A stretch of DNA of 64,000 nucleotides from NCBI GenBank assembly GCA_965249645.1, contig CBDFML010000012.1, positions 124,001-188,000 on the forward strand, written 5' to 3'. Below are positions 45,418-54,263 of this stretch, one piece after another. The number at the start of each line of letters is the position of its first letter. Positions within the stretch are counted from its first letter, which is position 1. Source of the DNA: CAVOEB01 sp965249645 (GTDB lineage: Bacteria; Pseudomonadota; Alphaproteobacteria; UBA828; JAPUJA01). Both the position numbers and the translations under genes were made by a program. The notes beneath the pieces are model-generated. The model worked only from the letters and a program-made list of their open reading frames with translations. It ran no database searches and was not told the origin of the DNA.

Positions 45418-45936
45418 TCAGTTGCATTGGCCGATCGAGCCCTCGCGGCAGACGCGGACCCCGTCGATCCAGGTTGCGCCCGTCAGATCGGCGTTGAGGA
45501 AGTCGGCGGCTCCCGTGCGCGCGCCGGTGAAATCCGCGCCCTGCAGCGCGGCCTTGTAAAAACGTGCCTGACGCAGGTCGGCGTTGACGAACGAGGCGTT
45601 GGCCAGCGACGCGCGGGTGAAGTCGGCGTTCAACAGCTCTGCCTCGTCGAAGATGGCGCCGTCGGCCTGGGCGCCGTAAAAGCCCGCGCGCCGACCGTCC
45701 GCGCCGGTCATGTCGGTGCCTGCCAGATTGGCGTTGGCGAGGCTGGCGCCCTTCAGTTTCGCGCCGGCCAGGTTCTCGCCGCTCAGGTTTCGCTCGTCCA
45801 GAGCACAGCGTTGCCAGTCCACGCCGGGGCCGGCGGCATCGGCGCAGGCGGCTTGTGCCGCCGGGGGCAGGGCGATGAACGCTGCGCCCGCGAGGGGGAG
45901 CGCGAGGGCAATTGCCGCCAGAAGTCGCACGATCAT
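45418..45936 (-). CDS. Exported pentapeptide-repeat protein
   Basis: A 172-residue protein: Sec signal (LLAAIALALPLAGAAFIAL), a Cys-containing segment (CADAAGPGVDWQRCALDERN), then about 17 A(N/D)LxX repeats (GENLAGAKLKGASLANANLA and so on) forming a beta-helix, and a final Cys-bearing VCREGSIGQCN. Two Cys pairs suggest disulfides in the periplasm. It precedes uvrD in the same orientation, perhaps only by chance of operon structure. Confidence 0.85.
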   Translation of the reverse strand: MIVRLLAAIALALPLAGAAFIALPPAAQAACADAAGPGVDWQRCALDERNLSGENLAGAKLKGASLANANLAGTDMTGADGRRAGFYGAQADGAIFDEAELLNADFTRASLANASFVNADLRQARFYKAALQGADFTGARTGAADFLNADLTGATWIDGVRVCREGSIGQCN

Positions 45937-46086
45937 GCTCTAGATGTAGCAAGCGCGGGACCAAGCGCAAAGGCTTTTACGGACCGGGTCGCGGAATCCG
46001 CCCGGAATTCGGAGGGCGTGGCGCTTGACGGGCGGCTCCGGGCCGCCATGATGCGACGACCAACCGGGACCGATTCGGAGCCGATC

Positions 46087-47748
46087 ATGCGCGGGCTGAT
46101 GCAGGACTGGCCGCTGCGTCTCTCGACGCTGCTCGATAACGCCGCGCGCTGGCACGCCGATGTCGAGCTCGTCTCCCGGCTCGACGAAGGGCCGCTTCAC
46201 CGCGCGAGCTGGGGCGGGATCGAACCCCGCGCGCGCCGCCTCGCGGGCGCGCTCCGCCGCCTCGGCGTCGAGCCCGGCGAGCGGGTCGCAACCCTGGCCT
46301 GGAACAGCTACCGCCATGTCGAACTGTTCTTTGCCATCCCCGGCGCCGGCGCCATCTGCCACACGGTCAATCCGCGTCTCGGCGACGAAGATCTGGTCTA
46401 TATCTTCAACCATGCGGGCGATCGCACGGTCTTCGTCGACGCCGACTTCCTGCCCCGCCTCGAGGCGATCGCTGCACAACTCGAAACCGTCCGGCGTCTG
46501 GTCGTGCTCAGCGCCGCTCCGCCGCCCGGCACCGGGTTTGCCGAAACGCTGGCTTACGAGGCGCTGATCGAGGCCGAGACCGAGCCCGCGCCCTGGGCGG
46601 AACCCGACGAGCTCGACGCCGCCGCGCTGTGCTACACCTCGGGCACGACGGGCCGGCCCAAGGGCGTGCTGTACAGCCATCGCGGTCTCGTGCTCCACGC
46701 CTTTTCCCAGTGTCAGGGCGACAATTTGGGGCTGTCGGGCCGTTCGGTCATGCTGCCCGCCTCGGGTATGTTCCACGCCAACGGCTGGGGCATTCCCCAC
46801 GCGGCGGCCATGTGCGGAGCCAAGCTCGTCCTCCCCGGCCGTCGGCTCGACGGCGCCTCGTTGTTCGACCTGATGGAGCGGGAATCCGTCAACTACGCCG
46901 CCGGGGTGCCCACCATCTGGCTGAATTTTCTCGCCCATCTCGATGCGAGCGGGCACAAGCCCAGTCACCTTGAGCGCCTGTTCGTCGGCGGCTCGGCCAT
47001 GGCGCGCGCCACCATGCGCCGCTTCGAGAACGAGCTGGGCGTCTCCATCCAGCACGGCTGGGGCATGACCGAAATCGGTCCCGTCGCGACCTCCTCGTTG
47101 ATCAAGCACAAGCACGCGGAACTCCCGCTCGACGAACGGCTCGCCTGGAAGGCGACCCAGGGGCGCGCGCACTACGGCGTGGAGATCAGGATCGTCGACG
47201 ACACGGGCAACGATCTGGTGCGAAACGGCGAAACCCCCGGCCACGTCCAGGTTCGGGGACCGTGGGTGACAATGCGCTACTTTCCCGGCGACGGTGAGAT
47301 TGTGAACGATGCGGACGGCTGGTTCGATACCGGCGACATCGGCACCCTCGACGTCGACGGCTATCTCCGGCTGACCGACCGGGACAAGGACCTTATCAAG
47401 TCGGGCGGCGAATGGATCAGCTCCATCAATCTCGAAAACGCGGCGCTCCAGCATCCGGGCGTCGCCGAGGCCGCGGCCATTGCCGTGGCCCACCCGACGT
47501 GGGACGAGCGCCCGTTGCTCGTCGTGGTCAAGGCAACCGGCGCCGACGTCGATGCCGGCTCCGTCCTCGATTATCTGCGCCCCCACTTCGCGAAATGGCA
47601 ATTGCCCGACGAGGTGGTCTTTGCCGACGACCTGCCGCACACCGCGACGGGCAAGATTTCCAAGCGCCATTTGCGCGAGCGCTTCAAGGACCATGTCTGG
47701 GCGCCAGAACAGGAAACCGGACCCGAACAGGAAACCGGAAAAGGCTGA
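46087..47748 (+). CDS. Long-/medium-chain fatty acid CoA ligase (AMP-forming)
   Basis: A 553-residue ANL-superfamily acyl-CoA synthetase: P-loop LCYTSGTTGRPKGV (about 180), GWGMTE (about 320), DGWFDTGD (about 415), KSGGEWIS and the C-terminal catalytic Lys region PHTATGKISK (about 520). It activates a carboxylic acid to its CoA ester with ATP. The open frame runs far upstream; ATG 46087 gives a normal N terminus (MRGLMQDWPLRLSTLLDNAA), with ATGs at 46048/46051 as alternatives. The stop overlaps closely with the GST start (TGACATG). Confidence 0.9.
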   Translation: MRGLMQDWPLRLSTLLDNAARWHADVELVSRLDEGPLHRASWGGIEPRARRLAGALRRLGVEPGERVATLAWNSYRHVELFFAIPGAGAICHTVNPRLGDEDLVYIFNHAGDRTVFVDADFLPRLEAIAAQLETVRRLVVLSAAPPPGTGFAETLAYEALIEAETEPAPWAEPDELDAAALCYTSGTTGRPKGVLYSHRGLVLHAFSQCQGDNLGLSGRSVMLPASGMFHANGWGIPHAAAMCGAKLVLPGRRLDGASLFDLMERESVNYAAGVPTIWLNFLAHLDASGHKPSHLERLFVGGSAMARATMRRFENELGVSIQHGWGMTEIGPVATSSLIKHKHAELPLDERLAWKATQGRAHYGVEIRIVDDTGNDLVRNGETPGHVQVRGPWVTMRYFPGDGEIVNDADGWFDTGDIGTLDVDGYLRLTDRDKDLIKSGGEWISSINLENAALQHPGVAEAAAIAVAHPTWDERPLLVVVKATGADVDAGSVLDYLRPHFAKWQLPDEVVFADDLPHTATGKISKRHLRERFKDHVWAPEQETGPEQETGKG

Positions 47749-47749
47749 C

Positions 47750-48352
47750 ATGCAACTTTACAACGACGCGACCTCGCCCTTCGGACGCAAGATCCTGGTC
47801 GCCGCCGCCGAGCGCGCCATCCCCCTCGACGAAGTGATTATCGACGTCTATTCGCCGGGCCCGCTGGATGCCCACAACCCGCTGCGCCAGATCCCCACGC
47901 TGGTCACCGACGAGGGCGAAGCCCTCTACGACAGCGACGTGATCCTGCTCTATCTCGACAGCACCCATGACGGCCCGCCGCTCGTGCCCGACGACGAGTG
48001 CTGGGCGGTCCTCGCCCGCACCTCGCTCGGCAACGGCCTGATCGAGGCGGTGCTCAACCGGATCATGGAGATCAAGCGCGCGGACGGCGAACAAAGCCCC
48101 GGGTTCATCTCGAAAATGGAGGAGCGCATCGCGCGCGCATTGGCCCGGCTCGAAGAGGTCGTGGGCGCGCTCTCGGCCGACGTGCTCCGCGCCGACGACA
48201 TCACCATCGCCTGCGCGCTGGAATACACCGACTTCCGCTATTCCGAAGGGTGGCGGAACGATTGTCCGACCCTGGCCGCCTGGCTCGAAGCCATCGCCGC
48301 GCGCCCGAGCATGACGTCGAGCGTTCCGACCCGCGCCATAACCACGGGCTGA
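47750..48352 (+). CDS. Glutathione S-transferase family protein
   Basis: A 200-residue GST: N-terminal thioredoxin-fold domain (MQLYNDATSPFGRKILVAA; SPFGRK is the glutathione-contact region, NPLRQIPTLV, YDSDVILLYLD) and an all-helical C-terminal domain (LADVLRADDITIACALEYTD-like region). It is translationally linked to the acyl-CoA synthetase gene. A detoxification role is likely; the substrate is unknown. Confidence 0.88.
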   Translation: MQLYNDATSPFGRKILVAAAERAIPLDEVIIDVYSPGPLDAHNPLRQIPTLVTDEGEALYDSDVILLYLDSTHDGPPLVPDDECWAVLARTSLGNGLIEAVLNRIMEIKRADGEQSPGFISKMEERIARALARLEEVVGALSADVLRADDITIACALEYTDFRYSEGWRNDCPTLAAWLEAIAARPSMTSSVPTRAITTG

Positions 48353-48393
48353 CGCGGGCGCGGGTTGCCAATCCCGCTGCTGCGGGCGAAGAC

Positions 48394-49275
48394 CTAGCTG
48401 AGGCCCGAGGTGTCGTGCTCGCTGTAGAGCGCCTGGGCGCCCAGCGCCTGGTAGTCGTCGGTTTCGAGCACGATGAAGGGGTCGTTCATCTCGACCCAGC
48501 CGAGAAAGGGCTCCTGGATCGAATAGCCGATCATGCGCGCGAGGTCTTCGGGCAGGGTCTTGGCGATTTCCGGCGGCACCACGAGGTACATGTTCTCTTC
48601 CTGGCGCAGCCAGCCCAGCGCGTATTCAACCAGCACACCAACCCGGAATTCGTCCTTGGTGGTGTTCGCACCCCCGCCATGCAGGGTCGAGCCCAGATAG
48701 CACATCACCGAGCCCTGGGGCATGACGGAGATCGCGGTTTCTTCCTCGGTGGCTTCACGCTCCGCGTCCCACAGGTGGCTGTAGGGCACCACCCGGGTTG
48801 CCCCGTTGGTCGCCGTGTATTCGGTGACCGCCCAGAACATGTTGAAGATCAACTCCTCGCCGTCCTTGGGGTAGGATTTGGTACCGGCAGCGTAGGGATT
48901 GTCGTCCCGGTGCAACCATTGGGCGGCCTCGCCCGGCCCGATGCGCACGCCGTGAGAGCAGCCCAACTGGATATGGTCGCAGCGATCGCCCAGGATCAGA
49001 TTGGCGGTACCCACCATGGTCGGGTTCATCACCAGTTCGCCATAGGCTTTCGATTTGGCGACCAGCGCCGAGAATCGCTGGGTCTTGAAGCCGGTGTAAA
49101 TGTCGCTCCCGTTCGGGATCTTGTCGAACCAGGGATCGAACTCTTCGAGCATCCACTCCATGTGCGATTTGGGCACCAGGTTCTCGACGATGCAGCAGCC
49201 CGTCTCCTTGAGCTGCGCGTGAACCTCCTCGGGCGTGGAGGTATTGGGGATCGTGGGGACGGTGGCTTTTGCCAT
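48394..49275 (-). CDS. Phytanoyl-CoA dioxygenase (PhyH) family protein, paralogue 1
   Basis: A 293-residue Fe(II)/2-oxoglutarate dioxygenase. The metal triad is visible as His122-x-Asp124 (WLHRDD) and His199 (STLHGGG), with Arg211 (DEFRV) for 2-oxoglutarate. The N terminus (TPEEVHAQLKETGCCIVENL) is typical of PhyH. It would hydroxylate a small organic substrate. A paralogue with about four-fifths identical residues by eye lies at 50454-51335, the dehalogenase-like gene being between them. Confidence 0.9.
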   Translation of the reverse strand: MAKATVPTIPNTSTPEEVHAQLKETGCCIVENLVPKSHMEWMLEEFDPWFDKIPNGSDIYTGFKTQRFSALVAKSKAYGELVMNPTMVGTANLILGDRCDHIQLGCSHGVRIGPGEAAQWLHRDDNPYAAGTKSYPKDGEELIFNMFWAVTEYTATNGATRVVPYSHLWDAEREATEEETAISVMPQGSVMCYLGSTLHGGGANTTKDEFRVGVLVEYALGWLRQEENMYLVVPPEIAKTLPEDLARMIGYSIQEPFLGWVEMNDPFIVLETDDYQALGAQALYSEHDTSGLS

Positions 49276-49391
49276 TACTCAAAGCTCCCTTTGCTCTCGG
49301 CCCGGCCCTGCAGCCGCATGGCCCCAGTCTCGTGCCGCGCCTCAAGGCTTGTCAACATCGGGCGCGGCGCCGGCTATTGCGCGGGTCGAAT

Positions 49392-50288
49392 TTAATTGTC
49401 GGACGAATGCGCGAAGAACTCCAGCAGCGCCGTCGTGAACTTGTCGGGCGCGTCCTGCTGCAGCCAATGGGACGCACCATCGATCGCTTTAAAAACGGCG
49501 CCGGGGATCTCTTGAGCAAGTTGCCTGCCGTCTTCCGATTTCTGCCATGGGTCGTCCATCCCCCACAGGATCATTGTCGGGGCGGAGATATCTCCGTGGC
49601 GATCGACGAGCGCCATGGTCTGGTTGGCATTGAGCGCAGACGCATTTCGCAGCAGGCTCAATTTCCCCTCTTCGCTGGTCCAGGGAGCAATGATGCCGTG
49701 GCGGAACTCGGGTGTGAGTCGGCTGTGGTCCGAAAGTCCTGCGGCCAAGGTCTCTTCGAGCGCCTGCACCAAGTCCGCCGTCGGGCGGGGTTTCCACCGC
49801 ATAGGATGACCAAAATCGAGCATGTCGTCGTCAAAGCGGTCGTAGCAGACCGAATTGCAAATGACGAGCCCATGGACCCGTTCCGGATGTTCGATGGCCA
49901 GAATAAGGGCGACTGCGCCTCCCGTGTCATGTCCCACCACCTCCACACGCTCATGTTCAAGAGCATCGAGAAGGGCGGTAATCATGCGCGTCTGGTCTTG
50001 AAACGAGCGGTCGAAGCGGTCTCGGCGATCCGACCAGCCATGGCCCAGGAAGTCCGGCGCAAGGACCCGATAACCCGACCTCACCAGTGGCGGGATAATC
50101 GCATGGTAGAGAAAGCCCCAGGTGGGGATCCCGTGCATCAACAGGATTGTGCCGCGTTGAGCCTCGCCGACGTCAATATAGCGAATCGTGACATCGATAT
50201 GGGCCACCGCTGGTGCCGGCAGCACGATTTCTTGTTGCGCAGATCTGAATTCCTCCCATGTGTTCCAGCGGTCCGGTTCGGATTTCAT
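49392..50288 (-). CDS. Alpha/beta hydrolase, haloalkane dehalogenase/epoxide hydrolase type
   Basis: A 298-residue alpha/beta hydrolase. HGIPTWGFLYH forms the oxyanion region, Asp121 in VVGHDTGG is the nucleophile (Asp rather than Ser, as in haloalkane dehalogenases, fluoroacetate dehalogenases and epoxide hydrolases), the acid is in ILWGMDDPW (about 240), and the general base is His in DGASHWL (about 269). It is sandwiched between the two PhyH genes, on the same strand. Confidence 0.88.
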   Translation of the reverse strand: MKSEPDRWNTWEEFRSAQQEIVLPAPAVAHIDVTIRYIDVGEAQRGTILLMHGIPTWGFLYHAIIPPLVRSGYRVLAPDFLGHGWSDRRDRFDRSFQDQTRMITALLDALEHERVEVVGHDTGGAVALILAIEHPERVHGLVICNSVCYDRFDDDMLDFGHPMRWKPRPTADLVQALEETLAAGLSDHSRLTPEFRHGIIAPWTSEEGKLSLLRNASALNANQTMALVDRHGDISAPTMILWGMDDPWQKSEDGRQLAQEIPGAVFKAIDGASHWLQQDAPDKFTTALLEFFAHSSDN

Positions 50289-50453
50289 AGTCGCCTCCGT
50301 CGGGGCAGGGTGTTGGAGAGTGCTGGCAACGCTGCCTGATCCTGCATTTTTTTCTGGCGCGGCCGGTCCCTCGCGGAGTTTACCAGCATATCGGACCGGA
50401 CGGTCACCCCCGCTTGAGGGGTGCCGACCGGCCCGTTTTCGACGGAAGCTCGG

Positions 50454-51335
50454 CTAGCGAATTCCGGCGGCGTCGCGGGTGCTGTAGAGTTTCGCGGCAG
50501 CCAACGACTGGTAGTTTTCGGTCTCGAGCGTTATGTGCGGGTCGTTCATCTCGACCCAGCCCAGATAGGGCTCCTGGATCGAATAGCCGATCATGCGCGC
50601 GAGGTCGTCGGGCAGGGTGCGGGCGATCTCGGGCGGCACCACGAGATACTGGTTCTCCTCCTGGCGCAGCCAGCCCAGTGCGTATTCGACCAGCGCGCCG
50701 ACCCGGAATTCGTCCTTGGTGGTATTGGCGCCCCCGCCATGCAGGACCGAGCCCAGATAACACATCACCGAGCCCTGCGGCATGACCGCGATGGCGGTCT
50801 CCTCTTCGGTCGCCTCGCGATCCGCGCCCCACAGGTGGCTGTAAGGCACGGCTAGCGTCGCGCCGTTGGTCGCCGAGTAATCGGTGATGGCCCAGAACAT
50901 GTTGAAGATCAGCTCCTCGCCGTCCTTCGGGTGCCCCTTGGGATAGTTGGTGTAGAGCGTGTCGTCCCGATGCAGCCATTGCGGGGTCTCGCCCGGTGCG
51001 ATGCGCACGCAGTGAGAACAGCCGAACTGGATGTGATCGCAGCGCTCCCCCAGGATCCGGTTGGCGGTCCCCACCATGGTCGGGTTCATCACCAGCTCGC
51101 CGTAGGCCTTCGACTTGGCGACCAGCGCCGAAATTCTCTGGGTCTTGAAACCGGTGAACTCGTCTTCGCCCGGCGGCGTCTTGTCGAACCAGGGATTGAG
51201 CTCTTCGAGCATCCATTCCATGTGCGATTTGGGCACCAGGTTCTCGATGATGCAGCAGCCCGTTTCCTTGAGCTGCGCGTGAACCTCCTCGGGCGTCGAG
51301 GTGTTGGGGATCGTGGGGACGGTGGCCTTTGTCAT
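50454..51335 (-). CDS. Phytanoyl-CoA dioxygenase (PhyH) family protein, paralogue 2
   Basis: 293 residues, same length and register as the gene at 48394-49275. The triad WLHRDD/VLHGGG and Arg in DEFRV are conserved. Differences cluster around residues 50-62, 108-135 and the C terminus, that is, around the likely substrate pocket (TPPGEDEF against IPNGSDIY). A duplication with substrate divergence is inferred. It lies 45 bp downstream of the monooxygenase gene. Confidence 0.9.
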   Translation of the reverse strand: MTKATVPTIPNTSTPEEVHAQLKETGCCIIENLVPKSHMEWMLEELNPWFDKTPPGEDEFTGFKTQRISALVAKSKAYGELVMNPTMVGTANRILGERCDHIQFGCSHCVRIAPGETPQWLHRDDTLYTNYPKGHPKDGEELIFNMFWAITDYSATNGATLAVPYSHLWGADREATEEETAIAVMPQGSVMCYLGSVLHGGGANTTKDEFRVGALVEYALGWLRQEENQYLVVPPEIARTLPDDLARMIGYSIQEPYLGWVEMNDPHITLETENYQSLAAAKLYSTRDAAGIR

Positions 51336-51380
51336 ATCTTAAAGCTCCTTTTTACGCTCGTATCTTGCGGCCTCGCGGCC

Positions 51381-52541
51381 CTAGGTTCCGGTGGCTGACT
51401 TTGGAACCGCGGCGAACGGGCCGTTGATTTTCTTGATCACGCCTTCGGCGAATTCGTTCAGCATGGCCATTTCCTGCTCCTGCGGAAAATAGCCGATATG
51501 GTGCCAGAGGAAAAATTCCTCGACGCCGTAGCGTTCCGCCACGGAAGCCACATGATCGAGCACCTCCTGGCGCGAGCCTTTGAACACCCGGCCCATGGGC
51601 ACGTGATAGGGCGGCGCGTTGTAGGCGAAGTTGAACAGCTCCTCGAAGCCGGCATAAATGTCGGCGCTCTCCGCCGCATCGCGCCCCATGGTCAGGTGCC
51701 CGCCGATCGCCACGGCGTCGCCTGACGCTGGATTGCGGCCCGCCTTGGCGGCCTCCTCCATATAGGCGTCCATCATGATCTGGATGTATTCCTCCTTCTC
51801 GGGCGAGACCATGCACAGCATCTTGCCGCCCTCGCGGGCCCAGAACTTCACGGTCTCGACGGAAAAGGAAAACGGCGCGTAGACCGGCGGGTGGGGCTGC
51901 TGGAGCGGGCGCGGCACGATGCCGATCTCCGTGAGCTTGCCGTCCTCGCCGACGCCGCGGCCCCACGCCTTGGTCGGGTTGAATTCCCAGTCGACCGGTT
52001 GAGGCACCTTCCAGAATTCGCCGTCGTAATGCACCGTATCGTTCGTCCACAGCGCCTTGATGATTTCCCAGCCCTCGGCGAAGGCCGCGCGGTTGCGCTT
52101 GTCGTGCTCCGATTTGTCGGATTCCGTCGACATCAGCCCCAGTTGCTGGCCGAAGGTCGCGGTCCAGCGCGGCGTGTTGCCCCGGGTAAAGCCCGCAAAC
52201 ACCCGTCCGCCCGTGAAATGGTCGAGCATGGCGATATCTTCGGCGAGCTTGATCGGATTGACGCAGGGAATGTTCATGCCGATCTGGCCGACCCGCATTG
52301 TCTTGGTGTGCTGGGCGACGAAATAATCCCACATCAGCGGGTTGGTGGTGGTCTCGATGCCCTCGACCTGCAAGTGCTGCTCGGTCATCGCGAAGGCGTC
52401 GAAGCCGACATTTTCGGCAAACTGCACCTGCTCCTTGAGCCGCGCCATCAGGGTTTGGAAGCGCGCCGGGTCCGAGCCCGCGAGACCAACCTCTTCGCCG
52501 CGCCCGCGCATATAGGGGATCGCCAGGATTCCAAATCGCAT
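51381..52541 (-). CDS. LLM-class flavin-dependent monooxygenase
   Basis: A 386-residue luciferase-like TIM-barrel oxidoreductase: RFGILAIPY start, FAENVGFDAFAMTEQHL (about 45), FAGFTRGNTPRW, FAPF-like PVYAPFSFSVET, and a C-terminal GVEEFFLWHHIGYF. It binds reduced FMN or F420 and inserts oxygen or transfers hydride. ATG 52541 is taken rather than an upstream in-frame start because it yields the family N terminus. It begins 22 bp after the TetR regulator gene, so the two are cotranscribed. Confidence 0.88.
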   Translation of the reverse strand: MRFGILAIPYMRGRGEEVGLAGSDPARFQTLMARLKEQVQFAENVGFDAFAMTEQHLQVEGIETTTNPLMWDYFVAQHTKTMRVGQIGMNIPCVNPIKLAEDIAMLDHFTGGRVFAGFTRGNTPRWTATFGQQLGLMSTESDKSEHDKRNRAAFAEGWEIIKALWTNDTVHYDGEFWKVPQPVDWEFNPTKAWGRGVGEDGKLTEIGIVPRPLQQPHPPVYAPFSFSVETVKFWAREGGKMLCMVSPEKEEYIQIMMDAYMEEAAKAGRNPASGDAVAIGGHLTMGRDAAESADIYAGFEELFNFAYNAPPYHVPMGRVFKGSRQEVLDHVASVAERYGVEEFFLWHHIGYFPQEQEMAMLNEFAEGVIKKINGPFAAVPKSATGT

Positions 52542-52563
52542 GATGCCCTCCCTGGGTTTCTCG

Positions 52564-53652
52564 TCAGTTTGCCGCAAGGCCGCGCAGGATGAAGCGCGTC
52601 AGAAGATCGCGCACCTCGTCCTCGGAATAGCGTCCGATGTTCCAATGGCGCAGTGCCCAGGCGGTGCACATGAAGTAGGCGAGGTTCGCGGCCAGGTCGG
52701 TGTTCTCGACCCGGAACTCGCCGCTTTCCTGGCCGGCCCGGATGATCTCTTCCCACAGCGCCGTAAAATCGCGCTCGATGGCAAAAATCCTCTCCCGGTT
52801 GTCGGGCGAGAGCGAGCGGGTCTCGCGATAGACCAGGTTGATGTATTTGCGGTTCCGGCCGACATAGCGGACATAGTTTTCGATCGCGGCGCTCATCTTT
52901 TCGGTCGCACTTCCGCCCGCGTTCAATCCGTCGCGGAAGCTGTGGAAGATCTCCTCCATGCAGCCGCTCGTGATCATGAACAGGATGTCTTCCTTTGACT
53001 TGACGTACTGGTAGAGCGCCGGGATCGAGAGGTCGGCGGCGGCAGCGATCTCGCGGATCGAGGCGGCGGCGTAGCCCTTGCGGATGATGACCTCGCAGGC
53101 CCCCTTGAATATCTGCCGGCGGCGCTGCTCGGCGGTGCTGGTGGGTGGGGCGTCCGGCTCGTCGCCGATCTCCGAAAGCGAAATGACCTCGCCGCCCGAT
53201 GGCGCGACGACGCCGGCGTCTGTCCCGGGTGCGGTTGTGGTCAGGTCGTAGCTCTGGCTGACCTCGGCGATGATCTGGCGCGGGCCCGGGGTGCGCTCCG
53301 CCGCATGGCGAAACACCGTGGCCCGCCAGGTCGCAAACCCGTTGTCGCGGTAAACCTGCGTCGCTTCGGCGCTCAGTGCGTCGCCCTCGCCGGCAGCGAA
53401 GTGGCGCGCCGTGGTCTCAAGCGGGCGGAAGTCTATGCCGCCCTGATTGCCCGCCGCCGTGCCGTGATCCATCGCCGCCTGGGCGAGGATTGCGACGATG
53501 CCTGCGTCGACCGGCCGGCCGTTGCCGGGGGCGGCGAGGGCAAGCGCCATACGCGCCCGTGCGCGCTCCTCTCCGGCGTCGCTCGCAACGATCCCCAGCG
53601 CCGCCCTGAGGCCGCCGTCCGTCTTGTTTGCCGTCTGGTGATTTGTCGCCAT
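52564..53652 (-). CDS. TetR-family regulator with a long N-terminal extension
   Basis: 362 residues, of which about 175-362 form a normal TetR/AcrR repressor: helix-turn-helix RRRQIFKGACEVIIRKGYAA ... IREIAAAADLSIPALYQYVKSKE, then a helical ligand-binding domain. Residues 1-170 are an extension not found in standard TetR proteins (GGLRAALGIVASDAGEERAR, FATWRATVFRHAAER, a Pro/Gly-rich linker). The promoter at 53705-53734 fits translation from 53652, so the extension is expected to be made. An operator-like palindrome overlaps its own transcription start region, implying autorepression. Confidence 0.85.
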   Translation of the reverse strand: MATNHQTANKTDGGLRAALGIVASDAGEERARARMALALAAPGNGRPVDAGIVAILAQAAMDHGTAAGNQGGIDFRPLETTARHFAAGEGDALSAEATQVYRDNGFATWRATVFRHAAERTPGPRQIIAEVSQSYDLTTTAPGTDAGVVAPSGGEVISLSEIGDEPDAPPTSTAEQRRRQIFKGACEVIIRKGYAAASIREIAAAADLSIPALYQYVKSKEDILFMITSGCMEEIFHSFRDGLNAGGSATEKMSAAIENYVRYVGRNRKYINLVYRETRSLSPDNRERIFAIERDFTALWEEIIRAGQESGEFRVENTDLAANLAYFMCTAWALRHWNIGRYSEDEVRDLLTRFILRGLAAN

Positions 53653-53680
53653 AACCCGAGGAATTCCGCCGCTTTTTCGT

Positions 53681-53734
53681 ACCTGAACGAGTGATCATTC
53701 AGGTATAATAGAGCGCTCAGGGGCCGTGAGTCAA
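53681..53734 (-). promoter_or_regulatory. Promoter and TetR-type operator of the regulator operon
   Basis: On the minus strand TTGACT (53729-53734) and TATTAT (53705-53710) are separated by 18 bp, close to a sigma-70 consensus. Directly downstream, 53681-53704 is a 24-bp inverted repeat (ACCTGAA ... TTCAGGT with an inner TGATCA), about 29 bp before the regulator start. Repression would block initiation, so autoregulation is expected. Confidence 0.75.
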
Positions 53735-53778
53735 GTAACCCCTGATTTCCTTTTGTTTTGATGGTGTATTGGCGGGGC

Positions 53779-54234
53779 TCAGAGCACCGCGTAGACCTGA
53801 TACTCGACGGTGGTGGGAGTCTCCTGGCCGACTCCGACGGCGATCAGCCGGTTGAGCCAGCCATAGCGCTCCGATCCCGTCTCGAAGCGGGGCGTGATGC
53901 GGAAATAAAGCTCGTCCGGCTCAACCGCCTCGCCCTTGGCCACGCGCGCCGCCACATCGGGTTCCGCGTGAACGATGCCGTCATAGCGCATGTAGATCAG
54001 CGCCCCGTCGTCGGTCTCCAGCGTCAGGCGCACATCGAGCAACTGGGTTGCCTCCGAGACCCAGTTCACCCAGTTGGCGCCGCCCAGCACGGAGCCCTTG
54101 AGTTTCGCTCCCTCGAAGCGACCGCCCTCGACGATGTAGATCGAGCGCTTGCCCGTCGCCATCGCCCCGACCTCGTGGACCGCACCCAGCGTCAGATGGA
54201 GGTCGAACAGATGTTCCGATTTCAGCTCCGGCAT
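53779..54234 (-). CDS. DUF3237 family protein
   Basis: A 151-residue lipocalin-like beta-barrel protein of the DUF3237 family: HLFDLHLTLGAVHEVG, GKRSIYIVEGGRFEGAKLKG and YMRYDGIVHA are characteristic. The biochemical role is unknown; members often accompany aromatic or terpenoid degradation genes. It lies upstream of the operator region on the same strand, so it is transcribed towards the regulator operon. Confidence 0.85.
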   Translation of the reverse strand: MPELKSEHLFDLHLTLGAVHEVGAMATGKRSIYIVEGGRFEGAKLKGSVLGGANWVNWVSEATQLLDVRLTLETDDGALIYMRYDGIVHAEPDVAARVAKGEAVEPDELYFRITPRFETGSERYGWLNRLIAVGVGQETPTTVEYQVYAVL

Positions 54235-54263
54235 CGTGGCACTCCTGTTTGTCGGCGGCGCGT

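Noticed and set aside
45172..46086. Upstream 305-codon extension of the acyl-CoA synthetase frame
   Set aside because: It lies antisense to uvrD and the pentapeptide gene; family members start near 46087.
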